DNA from: Flavobacteriaceae bacterium
GTDB lineage: Bacteria > Bacteroidota > Bacteroidia > Flavobacteriales > Flavobacteriaceae
Assembly: GCA_020627885.1 (NCBI GenBank)
Contig: JAHDGB010000007.1
Location: forward strand, 1 to 36,232
DNA: 36,232 nucleotides
Direction: 5' to 3'
The translations under genes and the position numbers were made by a program. Shown here one piece after another: positions 8,593-17,405 of this stretch. How positions within the stretch are numbered: the stretch's first letter is position 1; every line of letters begins with the position of its first letter. The notes below the pieces were generated by a model, which saw only the letters and a list, made by a program, of their open reading frames with translations, made no database searches and was not told the origin of the DNA.

Positions 8593-8686
8593 GGCAAGTC
8601 CTACACAACCAGCTCCTGTTGAATCCTCCAGGTCGGGAACGAAGCAAAGGTATATGGTCGTAGCGGTGTGATGTAGGTAGCTTGCC
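8593..8686 (+). ncRNA. ffs: Bacterial small signal recognition particle RNA (4.5S type)
   Basis: Closing stem GGCAAG/CTTGCC and CCTAC/GTAGG pairing; conserved apical region CCAGGTCGGGAACGAAGCAA with GGAA tetraloop and GAAGCA; followed by T7. Confidence 0.9.
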
Positions 8687-8760
8687 TTTTTTTGTACCCA
8701 AAAATTAAGGTTTTATATTTTTGCTTAAAAATATATTGTAAAATACTTCATTTAAAAATT

Positions 8761-9564
8761 ATGTCTAAAGTTATTTTAATTACAGGAGGTTCATCGGGAA
8801 TAGGTAAATGCATAGGAGAATTTTTAATATCTAAAGGCTACAAAGTATATGGAACAAGTCGTAACCCTGAAAAGTATAAGAATAGTATTTTTCCAATAGT
8901 TGCATTAGATGTAAATGAAGTCTTTTCAATTACAAAGGCTATAAATGAAGTTATAGCTAAAGAAAATTGCTTAGATGTACTTATTAATAATGCTGGGGTA
9001 GGCATAACAGGACCTATAGAGGAAATTCCAGAGGCTCAGATACAACATAATTTTAATACTAATTTTTTTGGACCTATTAATGTCATTAAAGCGGTTTTAC
9101 CGTTTATGCGTAAACAAAACTCTGGTTTAATTATTAATATTACTTCTATAGCCGGGTATATGGGGTTGCCTTACCGAGGGATATATAGCGCAAGTAAAGG
9201 TGCTCTCGAAATTTTAACAGAAGCTTTTAGAATGGAGCTTAAAGATTTTAATATCCACATGACAAATGTTGCTCCTGGAGATTTTGCTACTAATATCGCT
9301 GCTGGTCGGTTTCATGCACCAGTTAAAGAAAATTCGCCTTATAAAGAAAAGTATGGTAAGGTTTTAACTGCCATAGATGAAGAGGTAAATAATAGTGGAA
9401 ACCCTGTAGCTGTAGCCAAAAAGGTTTTTAAAGTAATAAATACAGAGAAACCTAAAATTCATTATAAAGTAGGCGATTTTATGCAAAAATTTTCCATAAT
9501 ACTTAAGTTTATATTACCAGATAAAACATACGAAAAACTTTTACTTAATCACTACAAGTTGTAA
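8761..9564 (+). CDS. SDR-family NAD(P)-dependent oxidoreductase
   Basis: TGGSSGIGKCIGE cofactor motif, NNAGVG, YSASKGALE catalytic YxxxK. The start is more likely ATG 8761 than the ORF-track start at 8692. Confidence 0.9.
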   Translation: MSKVILITGGSSGIGKCIGEFLISKGYKVYGTSRNPEKYKNSIFPIVALDVNEVFSITKAINEVIAKENCLDVLINNAGVGITGPIEEIPEAQIQHNFNTNFFGPINVIKAVLPFMRKQNSGLIINITSIAGYMGLPYRGIYSASKGALEILTEAFRMELKDFNIHMTNVAPGDFATNIAAGRFHAPVKENSPYKEKYGKVLTAIDEEVNNSGNPVAVAKKVFKVINTEKPKIHYKVGDFMQKFSIILKFILPDKTYEKLLLNHYKL

Positions 9565-9642
9565 TATATTAAAGTCATAACGTTTAGTAGTAAATGTTAA
9601 TATCATTTTATATTATTTATAACTCTAAATTATCTTATATCG

Positions 9643-9650
9643 TAACTTTG
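9643..9650 (+). promoter_or_regulatory. Candidate -7 box for the transaldolase-family gene
   Basis: TAACTTTG about 60 bp upstream of ATG 9710; no clear -33 TTG. Confidence 0.4.
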
Positions 9651-9709
9651 CAGAGCTTCATATAAGCATTATTACAATAACTATTAATAGAAATTAAAAA
9701 CTCGTTTGC

Positions 9710-10363
9710 ATGAAATTTTTTATAGATACAGCTAATATTAATCAAATAAAAGAAGCTCAAGATTTAGGCGTTTTAGATGGTGTAACGACTAACCCTTCGC
9801 TTATGGCAAAAGAAGGAGTTACTGGGCATGATAATATTTTAAAACACTATGTAGAGATTTGTAATATAGTTGATGGAGATGTTAGTGCTGAAGTCATATC
9901 TACAGATTTTGAAGGTATGGTAAGAGAAGGAGAGGCACTAGCGGAATTACATGATCAGATTGTGATAAAATTACCAATGATTAAAGATGGTATTAAAGCG
10001 TGTAAATATTTTAGCGATAGAGGAATAAAAACAAATGTTACTTTAGTGTTTTCGGCTGGGCAAGCATTATTAGCTGCAAAGGCTGGAGCCACATACGTTT
10101 CGCCATTTATTGGTCGTTTAGACGATATCTCTACAGATGGATTAAACCTAATAGCAGAAATTAGACATATTTTTGATAATTATGCTTTTGAAACAGAAAT
10201 ATTAGCAGCGTCTGTACGTCATACAATGCATGTTGTCAATTGCGCTAAAATTGGTGCCGATGTTATGACTGGACCTTTAAGTTCTATTGAAGGGTTATTA
10301 AAACACCCTTTAACAGATAGTGGTTTGGCAAAGTTTTTAGCAGATTATAAAAAAGGGAATTAG
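9710..10363 (+). CDS. fsa: Transaldolase / fructose-6-phosphate aldolase family protein
   Basis: [36 protein letters not shown] and [30 protein letters not shown] motifs of the small transaldolase/FSA family. Confidence 0.9.
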   Translation: MKFFIDTANINQIKEAQDLGVLDGVTTNPSLMAKEGVTGHDNILKHYVEICNIVDGDVSAEVISTDFEGMVREGEALAELHDQIVIKLPMIKDGIKACKYFSDRGIKTNVTLVFSAGQALLAAKAGATYVSPFIGRLDDISTDGLNLIAEIRHIFDNYAFETEILAASVRHTMHVVNCAKIGADVMTGPLSSIEGLLKHPLTDSGLAKFLADYKKGN

Positions 10364-10422
10364 CATTCCTTTTTTAAGTTAATTAATTTTGTGATGCAGA
10401 ATTAAAGAATTACAACGTAATA

Positions 10423-10578
10423 ATGGCTAAAAAAGGAAGTGAAAAAAACACTAAAAATAAAAAGAAGCATACTAAACTTATGGATCGGAAGAAAAATAAG
10501 TTGCGAAAGGAAAAAGAAGCCCATAAAGCAAGGTTAAAAGCTATTATTAAAAAGACTAAAACAGATAAAGAAGATTAA
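10423..10578 (+). CDS. Small Lys-rich protein of unknown function (51 aa; below the ORF-track length cutoff)
   Basis: ATG...TAA in frame: MAKKGSEKNTKNKKKHTKLMDRKKNKLRKEKEAHKARLKAIIKKTKTDKED. Confidence 0.6.
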   Translation: MAKKGSEKNTKNKKKHTKLMDRKKNKLRKEKEAHKARLKAIIKKTKTDKED

Positions 10579-11760
10579 TTAATTTTTTTTTGAAAGAATT
10601 ATGATCTTATTATCATTTATATCTGTAGTAAAAAACAAATAATTATCACCGCCATCTTTTATTGATAGTTTCTTTCTAATTTGTTGCACCGTTTCCGGGA
10701 AATTTCTTGTAGCAACATTTGCTTTGTTAATCTTTAATTTATTTTTGAACTCTTTTTTATTGTAGGGTATAACTGACTCAATCATAAAAGATCTTCCAGG
10801 GAAGTTTATAAAAGATTCGCTAGTATATAAATGAGAATGTTTGTGTAATTTATAGACGTTGAGTTTTTTAGAAATAGTATTAAAAGCTCCTGCTTTTAAA
10901 ATAGAAGCATTGGGTTCATAAAGATAGGAGAGCGGTGGACTAAAATTTGGATTTACTTCTTTTTCTTCATTAAGAAGAAAGTTGAAGTGGATCTTTTCGT
11001 TTCTTTTTATGTTAACCGTTTTAATTTTAATAGTTCCAGAATACTCTTTTTCTAAAACCCATAGTAACTCTTTTACTTCATTTTCTATAGCCACAACGTG
11101 AATACATGATACACTCTTTAATTCAGAAATACCAGACGAAATATCTAATAAAGGAGCCGTTTTAATCATAATATTTTTACTGTACTTAAAAAATAAATTT
11201 AAAAATTTAGGGACATTAGGAAGGCAATCGTTTAGCAGAAAAACTTTTCCTTTAATATCATCTCGTCTTGAAGGGTCAATATATATCCAATCAAAGTTTT
11301 TGCTTATTTGTTTCAGAGCCTCAATACCGTTTAAAGGTTTACATGTAATATTGTTTGTTTTTAGTTGTTTATAATTATGTTTAACTATATTAGAGAGCGC
11401 ATTGTTTAACTCGCAGTGAGTAACTTGCTGCATGCATTTTGAAAAATAGTAGCTGTCTACACCAAATCCGCCAGTTAAATCTATTAAAGAGGCTCCGCTT
11501 ATTAGTGTAGATTTGTATTGAGCAGTAATTTCGGATGAGGTTTGTTCTATATTAAGTTTATCAGGATAATATATTTGAGCGGTATTAAACCATGTAGGAA
11601 GCTTCTTTTGGCATTTTTTTTTAGCTTCAATCTGTTTTATTATTAATTTACTTAATAGGTTATTAAAAGGAATGCCTTTTAATAGCAATGAAGGAATATC
11701 TGAATTTAAATTTTTATTAATAAATTCCTGATTTTGAGTATTTAAAATGGTCTTATCCAA
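10579..11760 (-). CDS. Class I SAM-dependent methyltransferase with THUMP-like C-terminal region
   Basis: SLIDLTGGFGVDSYYFSK (SAM motif I), FDWIYIDPSRRD; C-terminal RNFPETVQQIRKKLSIKDGGDNYLFFTT as in THUMP-like methyltransferases. Confidence 0.75.
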   Translation of the reverse strand: MDKTILNTQNQEFINKNLNSDIPSLLLKGIPFNNLLSKLIIKQIEAKKKCQKKLPTWFNTAQIYYPDKLNIEQTSSEITAQYKSTLISGASLIDLTGGFGVDSYYFSKCMQQVTHCELNNALSNIVKHNYKQLKTNNITCKPLNGIEALKQISKNFDWIYIDPSRRDDIKGKVFLLNDCLPNVPKFLNLFFKYSKNIMIKTAPLLDISSGISELKSVSCIHVVAIENEVKELLWVLEKEYSGTIKIKTVNIKRNEKIHFNFLLNEEKEVNPNFSPPLSYLYEPNASILKAGAFNTISKKLNVYKLHKHSHLYTSESFINFPGRSFMIESVIPYNKKEFKNKLKINKANVATRNFPETVQQIRKKLSIKDGGDNYLFFTTDINDNKIIILSKKN

Positions 11761-11775
11761 ATTACATTAGTTGCA

Positions 11776-12864
11776 TTATATTCCTCTCGTAATTTGTTTT
11801 ACAATTTTATTTTCAGACAAGAATTCCTTTAAAATCACTTTTATCGCCGTGTATGCTGGTATGGCTACAATTAACCCGATAATACCGAAAAGGACACCAG
11901 CAATAAGTATGACTAAAAATATTTCTAGTGGATGAGACTTTACACTTTTAGAAAAAATGATTGGTTGGCTTGCAAAATTATCTACTAACTGCCCTAAAAC
12001 GAAGCCAATAATAACCCAAATTAAAGCCGGAGATATGACATCTTGAAAACTTTCGCCTAAATTACTAGTCATCGTTAGCACAATCATTAACACACCACTA
12101 ACCATTGGCCCTACATATGGAATGAGATTTAATAAAGCGCATAAAAAAGCAATGACTATAGCATTATCTGTTCCAGAAATAAGTAAGAATATAGTATAAA
12201 TAATAAAAAGTATAAGTATTTGAAAGATTAGGCCAACAAAATAACGAGATAAAAGATCTTTAATTTTAGTAAAAGATTTTTTAGATCGAGATTCTTTCCC
12301 GTCAGGAATAAATATCATAATACCATCTTCAAATAGTTTACTATCTTTTAAAAAGAAAAAAGAAATAAAAAGCACAGAAAATAAACCAATACTAAAGCTT
12401 CCAAACCCACTTATAATAGAGTTTAAAAAATTAGGAATAACCGAGTAGTCTAATTTACTTAGTAAATTAGAGTCTTTTATAGATTGTTCTACATTTATGT
12501 TTTTTAAATCAAAATAACTAATGATTTGACTGTAAAGCCCCTCTACATTATTTTGTAATTCATCAATATCTAAGAGTGATAGGTTTTGGCCTTGTTCTAT
12601 TATTAAAGGAATAAACAATAATACTAATCCAATTAATAAACCAATTAAAATTAGCATTGTTACAATAACAGCTATTATATTTCGAAACTTTAATTTGTGT
12701 CTAAGAAATAATACAATAGGTCTTCCTATTAATGAAATTACAGCTGCAATTGCAATGTAAACAATTATAGATTGTATTTTGTATAATAAAAAGAGGACTA
12801 AAAAAGTACCTAATATGATCCCTAAAGCTTTTAATATTCCGTTTGTAATAGTATTAGAATTCAT
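11776..12864 (-). CDS. AI-2E family transporter (PerM-like)
   Basis: Multi-TM protein with LLNLIPYVGPMVSGVL and the characteristic C-terminal permease region. Confidence 0.88.
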   Translation of the reverse strand: MNSNTITNGILKALGIILGTFLVLFLLYKIQSIIVYIAIAAVISLIGRPIVLFLRHKLKFRNIIAVIVTMLILIGLLIGLVLLFIPLIIEQGQNLSLLDIDELQNNVEGLYSQIISYFDLKNINVEQSIKDSNLLSKLDYSVIPNFLNSIISGFGSFSIGLFSVLFISFFFLKDSKLFEDGIMIFIPDGKESRSKKSFTKIKDLLSRYFVGLIFQILILFIIYTIFLLISGTDNAIVIAFLCALLNLIPYVGPMVSGVLMIVLTMTSNLGESFQDVISPALIWVIIGFVLGQLVDNFASQPIIFSKSVKSHPLEIFLVILIAGVLFGIIGLIVAIPAYTAIKVILKEFLSENKIVKQITRGI

Positions 12865-12905
12865 GTAGTAAATATACAGATTGAATTGTTATTTACGAAT
12901 TATTG

Positions 12906-13415
12906 TTAAGAATTTTCATTGAATTGTTTCGTGATTTCGTATAGGGCTATATTTGTTGCTTGCACTACGTTCATACTACTATTTTGTCCAAACATATTTA
13001 TATGAATAATTTCATCACATTGTTTAAGGACAGTTTCAGAAATCCCATAATTTTCATCGCCAATAATCAAAACAATTGCATTTTCTAGACCAAACTTGTG
13101 AGTATGTATTGCTCTACTGTTGGTTGTAATTTCTAAAGCAATGGCTTGATGTTTTTTTTGTTTTAATTCAGTAATTGCTTCTAAAGCGCATGCTCTTACT
13201 TCGTATTGGACTATTTTTTCTGTTGCTCTAGAAGTTTTAGTCATTTTTCTACCAAGAGGGATTGGATTACCACAGAAAATAATTTTTTCAACTCCAAAAG
13301 CATCGGCAATACGAAATAAGCTCCCAATGTTAGGAGCATTAGTTACATTTTCACAAATTAAAGTAATAGGAAAAGTATGCCTTTTAAAAGTAGTAATGTC
13401 GTGCGTGAGTTGCAA
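12906..13415 (-). CDS. TrmH/SpoU family RNA 2'-O-methyltransferase
   Basis: NAPNIGSLFRIADAFGVEKIIFCG, VLIIGDENYGISE and SMNVVQATNIALYE SpoU motifs. Confidence 0.9.
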   Translation of the reverse strand: MQLTHDITTFKRHTFPITLICENVTNAPNIGSLFRIADAFGVEKIIFCGNPIPLGRKMTKTSRATEKIVQYEVRACALEAITELKQKKHQAIALEITTNSRAIHTHKFGLENAIVLIIGDENYGISETVLKQCDEIIHINMFGQNSSMNVVQATNIALYEITKQFNENS

Positions 13416-13436
13416 GAGGTTTATTGTTTATTAATT

Positions 13437-14099
13437 TTAATTTTCAAAAGCATACTTTACAATATTTGCTCCCATTTTTAATGCTTTTTCTCTGATATGT
13501 TGTGGGTCGTTGTGCACTTCTTGGTCTTCCCAACCATCCCCTAAGTCGCTTTCAAAGGTGAATAGTAAAACTAAACGATCTTCTTGGAATATTCCCAGTG
13601 CTTGCGGTCGTTTACCATCGTGTTCATGGATTTTTGGTAACCCTTTTGGGAAAGTATATGCCGCTGAAAATATTTTATGATTTGCAGGCAACTCAATTAG
13701 TTCTTGGTTTGGGTATACCTTCTTTAGTTCTTTAGTAATATACTGGTACATGCCATAGTTATCATCAATATGCAAAAAACCGCCAGAATTTAAATAATTT
13801 CTAAGGTTTTCGGCATCCTCATCATTAAAATATACATTACCATGCCCGGTCATGTGTAGCATAGGATACTGAAAAATATCTGTACTGCCAGCTTCAACCA
13901 CATTGGGCTTTGTTTTAATTTTAGTATTAATGTTAGCATTACAATATTTTATTAAATTAGGAAGAGCTGTGGGGTTAGAGTACCAATCGCCTCCTCCTTT
14001 ATATTTTAAAACGGCAAGTTCTTGTGCATTACTGATACAAGAAAAAAATAAAGAAATAATTATTGTTTTAAGTATGATTTTTTTTTGCGTACTATTCAT
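13437..14099 (-). CDS. DUF4159 domain-containing secreted protein
   Basis: AVLKYKGGGDWYSNPTALPNLIKYCN and LRNYLNSGGFLHIDDNYG are characteristic. Confidence 0.8.
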   Translation of the reverse strand: MNSTQKKIILKTIIISLFFSCISNAQELAVLKYKGGGDWYSNPTALPNLIKYCNANINTKIKTKPNVVEAGSTDIFQYPMLHMTGHGNVYFNDEDAENLRNYLNSGGFLHIDDNYGMYQYITKELKKVYPNQELIELPANHKIFSAAYTFPKGLPKIHEHDGKRPQALGIFQEDRLVLLFTFESDLGDGWEDQEVHNDPQHIREKALKMGANIVKYAFEN

Positions 14100-14170
14100 A
14101 GTATCAAAAATATAAAAGAATTACTAGGATGATATTACTTTTACGTTTTTTTATGATTTGATTAGTTGTT

Positions 14171-14881
14171 TTATATTTCATTAATAAAAGCAAGAGAGTG
14201 GCAAGCTACTATTGCTGCAGTTTCTGTTCTCAGCCTTGTGTTTCCTAAGGTAACTGGTACAAATTTATTTTTTAAGGCTAATTCAATTTCATTAGTACTA
14301 AAATCTCCTTCTGGTCCAATTAGTATAGTTGTTTCTGTTTTTGGAGAAATTTCTTTTTTTAAAGATTTTCGTTCTAGTTTAGCTTCACAATGCGCAATAA
14401 AAATAGCGCCTTTAAAATTTTGAGATATATAATCCTTAAACAGTATAGGAGGATGTAGTATAGGTAAGTAGTAATTAAGGGATTGTTTCATTCCTGATTG
14501 TAAAATTTTTTCGAAACGTTCAGGTTTTATTATTTTTCTTTCACTATGATCGCAAATAATAGGAGTAATGCTACTTATACCTATTTCGGTTGCTTTTTCA
14601 AGAAACCATTCATAGCGGTCATTCATCTTGGTAGGAGCTACGGCTATATGTAATTTATACTTTGGTTTTGGTTGTTTCTCAATAGTAGATATTTGTACAG
14701 TACACTTTTTTGCATCTTGAGTTAAAATTTGGGCATAAAAAAGAACACCTTTTCCATTTGTTATGGTTAAGGTGTCTCCGTTTTGTTTACGCAAGACTTT
14801 AACAATATGCTTGCTTTCTTCTTTAGGAAAAGTAAAAGTTTTTACATCTTCACTTATTTCCGAACTATAAAATAATTGCAT
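14171..14881 (-). CDS. rsmE: 16S rRNA (uracil(1498)-N(3))-methyltransferase
   Basis: KESKHIVKVLRKQNGDTLTITNGKG, EKATEIGISSITPIICDHSERK, ILIGPEGDFSTNEIE, LGNTRLRTETAAI. Confidence 0.92.
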   Translation of the reverse strand: MQLFYSSEISEDVKTFTFPKEESKHIVKVLRKQNGDTLTITNGKGVLFYAQILTQDAKKCTVQISTIEKQPKPKYKLHIAVAPTKMNDRYEWFLEKATEIGISSITPIICDHSERKIIKPERFEKILQSGMKQSLNYYLPILHPPILFKDYISQNFKGAIFIAHCEAKLERKSLKKEISPKTETTILIGPEGDFSTNEIELALKNKFVPVTLGNTRLRTETAAIVACHSLAFINEI

Positions 14882-15510
14882 TATTTACGTTCTACTATTT
14901 TTAGTATTTTAATCTCATTAATGTCTTTTGGTTCATGCGTTTTTACAATAACATAATATTTATTTTCTAAAGGCATATCGATATTAAAAATATCGCCTAC
15001 AGAATATTGTTCTGATGTTATTTTATCAAACTCAGGTAATATTTCTTTTTTAGATAACCATCCCATATCCCCGCTTTTATCTACATTATTGCCCATTGAG
15101 TGTTTTTTTACAAGGTTTTCGAAAGGCAAACCATTTTCATATTTATTAATAATATCTTCTCTTATCAAGTTTATTTTGTCTAAACTCATTTTATTGCCAT
15201 CAAGAAATATTGAGCTTACTCTATAATGTTTGGTTTTTATTTTTTCTATAATTTTATAGTAGGTTTTGTCAAACTCATTTTCATTTACTTTTGTTCCGCC
15301 TTTCGAAAGTAAAAAAAGAGATTTAGCCAACATGGAGTTGTGCTTTTCTTCATTAAAAGTTATAAGTTTATTTTTTTTGGAGTTATTAGCCTCAATATAT
15401 TGTTCAGCTTGTTCGTTACTTTCAATTAATTTAAGCTCTTTTTTTATTGATGTTTGAGCATTAATTGCTAGTGAAGCACTTAGGCATAAAATTAAGTAGA
15501 ATTTATTCAT
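14881..15510 (-). CDS. Parvulin-type peptidyl-prolyl isomerase, secreted
   Basis: Signal peptide MNKFYLILCLSASLAINAQ; PFENLVKKHSMGNNVDKSGDMGWLSKKEILPEFDK parvulin motif. Stop overlaps the rsmE start by 1 nt (TAATG). Confidence 0.82.
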   Translation of the reverse strand: MNKFYLILCLSASLAINAQTSIKKELKLIESNEQAEQYIEANNSKKNKLITFNEEKHNSMLAKSLFLLSKGGTKVNENEFDKTYYKIIEKIKTKHYRVSSIFLDGNKMSLDKINLIREDIINKYENGLPFENLVKKHSMGNNVDKSGDMGWLSKKEILPEFDKITSEQYSVGDIFNIDMPLENKYYVIVKTHEPKDINEIKILKIVERK

Positions 15511-15659
15511 TGTTTTTTATAAAATTGGGATTATTAAAGCGTTTAATTACAAAAAAACAAAAATTATAAATTCAAAATGTATTTTTTTTAAACGTTATCA
15601 ACAGGTTGTTAACATTTGATATTAACAATAGTGTAAAACTAGCTATCAAATTAGGTATA

Positions 15660-15699
15660 TAAAATAAAAAGCTTAATGATCATTAAGCTTTTTATTTTA
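15660..15699. terminator. 40-nt perfect palindrome; terminator for the minus-strand PPIase genes
   Basis: TAAAATAAAAAGCTTAATGA|TCATTAAGCTTTTTATTTTA, 30 bp beyond the stop at 15730. Confidence 0.75.
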
Positions 15700-15729
15700 A
15701 TTATAGCAATTGATTATTTTGGCTTGGAA

Positions 15730-16854
15730 TTATTTTTTTATTCCAACAAGTTCCAAATCAAAAACTAAATTGCTATTTGGCTTTATAGGCCCAGTTCCTC
15801 GTTCTCCGTATCCTAAAAATGAAGGGATAAATACACGTACCTTATCATTAATTTTCATATTAAGTACAGCTTCTCTAAAACCAGGGATTAATCGCGCTCT
15901 AGAGTTATATTGTACTTCTAAAGGTGCGTACGTTCTTTTATCATTAAACTTATCATTTTCTTTAGCTATCTTTGGGATATTCGTGTCAAATAATGTTCCA
16001 TCAATTAAATACCCAGCATAATCTACTAAAACTTTATCTTGAGCGGTAGGTTGTTTCCCTTTTCCATCGCCTTCTTTAGTGTAAATTAATACAATACCAG
16101 AAGGCATTTTTTTTACTTTACCTTTTAAGTTTTTATTTGTTTTAATAAAGTCTTCACGAGCAACATTCATTAGTTCTTCTTTACGTTTCTTTTCTTTTTC
16201 TACTTCTATAAAATGTTCATCGAATATTTTAACAGCATTAAAATCCTTAGCTTCTTTTCCTTTTCTTATAATATTGAGTTTATTAATTATCACAGGATCT
16301 ATTGGCTTACTTCCTTGTGCTTTTACATTAGATATTTTGTCTTGAATGTCTAACCCAATAACCAGTTCTCCAAATACTGAATGTTTATTGTTTAGGTGTG
16401 GTGTAGGTACTTCAGTAATAAAAAACTGGCTACCATTTGTTGTAGGGCCAGAGTTTGCCATAGATAAGATACCAGGTTTATCGTGTTTTAAATCTGGGTG
16501 AAATTCGTCTTTAAAACGATACCCTGGGCTTCCGGTCCCAGTACCTAAAGGATCGCCACCTTGAATCATAAATTTGTCAATAACACGATGAAATATAAGG
16601 CTATCATAGAATTTCTTACCAGTATATTTGGCATCAACTTTAGTGTTAGTTCCTTCTGCTAAAGACACAAAATTACCAACAGTAACAGGGGTTTTGTCAT
16701 AATGTAATCTGGCAACCATAATGCCTTGGTTTGTTATAAACTCTGCGTATATACCATTTTCTAAATCTGGATATTTTTCTTGGCAAGAAGAATTTGTTAA
16801 ACCCACAAATACTGCTAAAAAGAAAATTTTAAGTGTTTGTTTTAAATTATTCAT
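15730..16854 (-). CDS. Cyclophilin-FKBP fusion peptidyl-prolyl isomerase lipoprotein
   Basis: Start at ATG 16854 (MNNLKQTLKIFFLAVFVGLTNSSC lipobox); N-terminal cyclophilin motifs FHRVIDKFMIQGGDPLGTGTGSPGYRFKDE and GSQFFIT; C-terminal FKBP motifs VLVDYAGYLIDGTLFDTN, IPGFREAVLNMK, FLGYGERGTG...LVFDLELVGI. Confidence 0.9.
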   Translation of the reverse strand: MNNLKQTLKIFFLAVFVGLTNSSCQEKYPDLENGIYAEFITNQGIMVARLHYDKTPVTVGNFVSLAEGTNTKVDAKYTGKKFYDSLIFHRVIDKFMIQGGDPLGTGTGSPGYRFKDEFHPDLKHDKPGILSMANSGPTTNGSQFFITEVPTPHLNNKHSVFGELVIGLDIQDKISNVKAQGSKPIDPVIINKLNIIRKGKEAKDFNAVKIFDEHFIEVEKEKKRKEELMNVAREDFIKTNKNLKGKVKKMPSGIVLIYTKEGDGKGKQPTAQDKVLVDYAGYLIDGTLFDTNIPKIAKENDKFNDKRTYAPLEVQYNSRARLIPGFREAVLNMKINDKVRVFIPSFLGYGERGTGPIKPNSNLVFDLELVGIKK

Positions 16855-16865
16855 TAGTGTTAATT

Positions 16866-17405
16866 TTATTGTTTTTTTGTTATTAAATTTACAGTTACAT
16901 TGCATATTATAGGGATGTTTGTTCCAATTTTGTTTTCATCACCATAATAACCATATGCTTTTTGAGAAGGGAATATAAAAGTAACATCCTCACCTTTTTT
17001 CATAAGTTTTAAGCCTTCTCTAAGACCTTTAAATAATTCTTCTTTATCCATTGCATAGTTTTGTGTTTTGTTTTCTGCTTTTGAATAAATAATATTTCCT
17101 TTTAAATCAGAAATAGAATAATTAAAGTTAATAATGTCACCAAAACCTGGTGTTTCAGAGTTGATATCAGTATTTGTAATATTGTATTTATACCAAAACC
17201 CATTATTAGAGTTTATATAATTAGAATCATTACTAATAAGTGTAATGATTTCGTTTTTTTGCTTTTCAAAAAGGGCTTTATTTCTTTTTATAGATTCTTT
17301 TATAAAAGAACCTGATGTTTTAGATACGGGGCGTCTGGCTTCTGGTGATTTGCAAGCAAATATACATAATCCAAAAAAGAATAAAATAGAAAATTTAGTT
17401 GTCAT
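16866..17405 (-). CDS. gldI: Gliding motility-associated FKBP-type peptidyl-prolyl isomerase GldI, lipoprotein
   Basis: Lipobox LCIFAC; SPEARRPVSKTSGSFIKESIKRNK..E resembles GldI; C-terminal FKBP fold with FIFPSQKAYGYYGDENKIGTNIPIICNVTV. Confidence 0.82.
   Translation of the reverse strand: MTTKFSILFFFGLCIFACKSPEARRPVSKTSGSFIKESIKRNKALFEKQKNEIITLISNDSNYINSNNGFWYKYNITNTDINSETPGFGDIINFNYSISDLKGNIIYSKAENKTQNYAMDKEELFKGLREGLKLMKKGEDVTFIFPSQKAYGYYGDENKIGTNIPIICNVTVNLITKKQ

Noticed and set aside
15595-15603. DnaA-box-like TTATCAACA, considered as part of an origin
   Set aside because: Single near-match with no cluster of TTATCCACA boxes, no dnaA nearby and no DNA-unwinding-type repeats. recF alone does not mark oriC in Bacteroidota.
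16855-16905. N-terminal extension (MQCNCKFNNKKTIKLTL) of the cyclophilin-FKBP ORF
   Set aside because: Overlaps the gldI 3' end, and a clear lipoprotein signal starts at ATG 16854, so the extension is unlikely to be translated.
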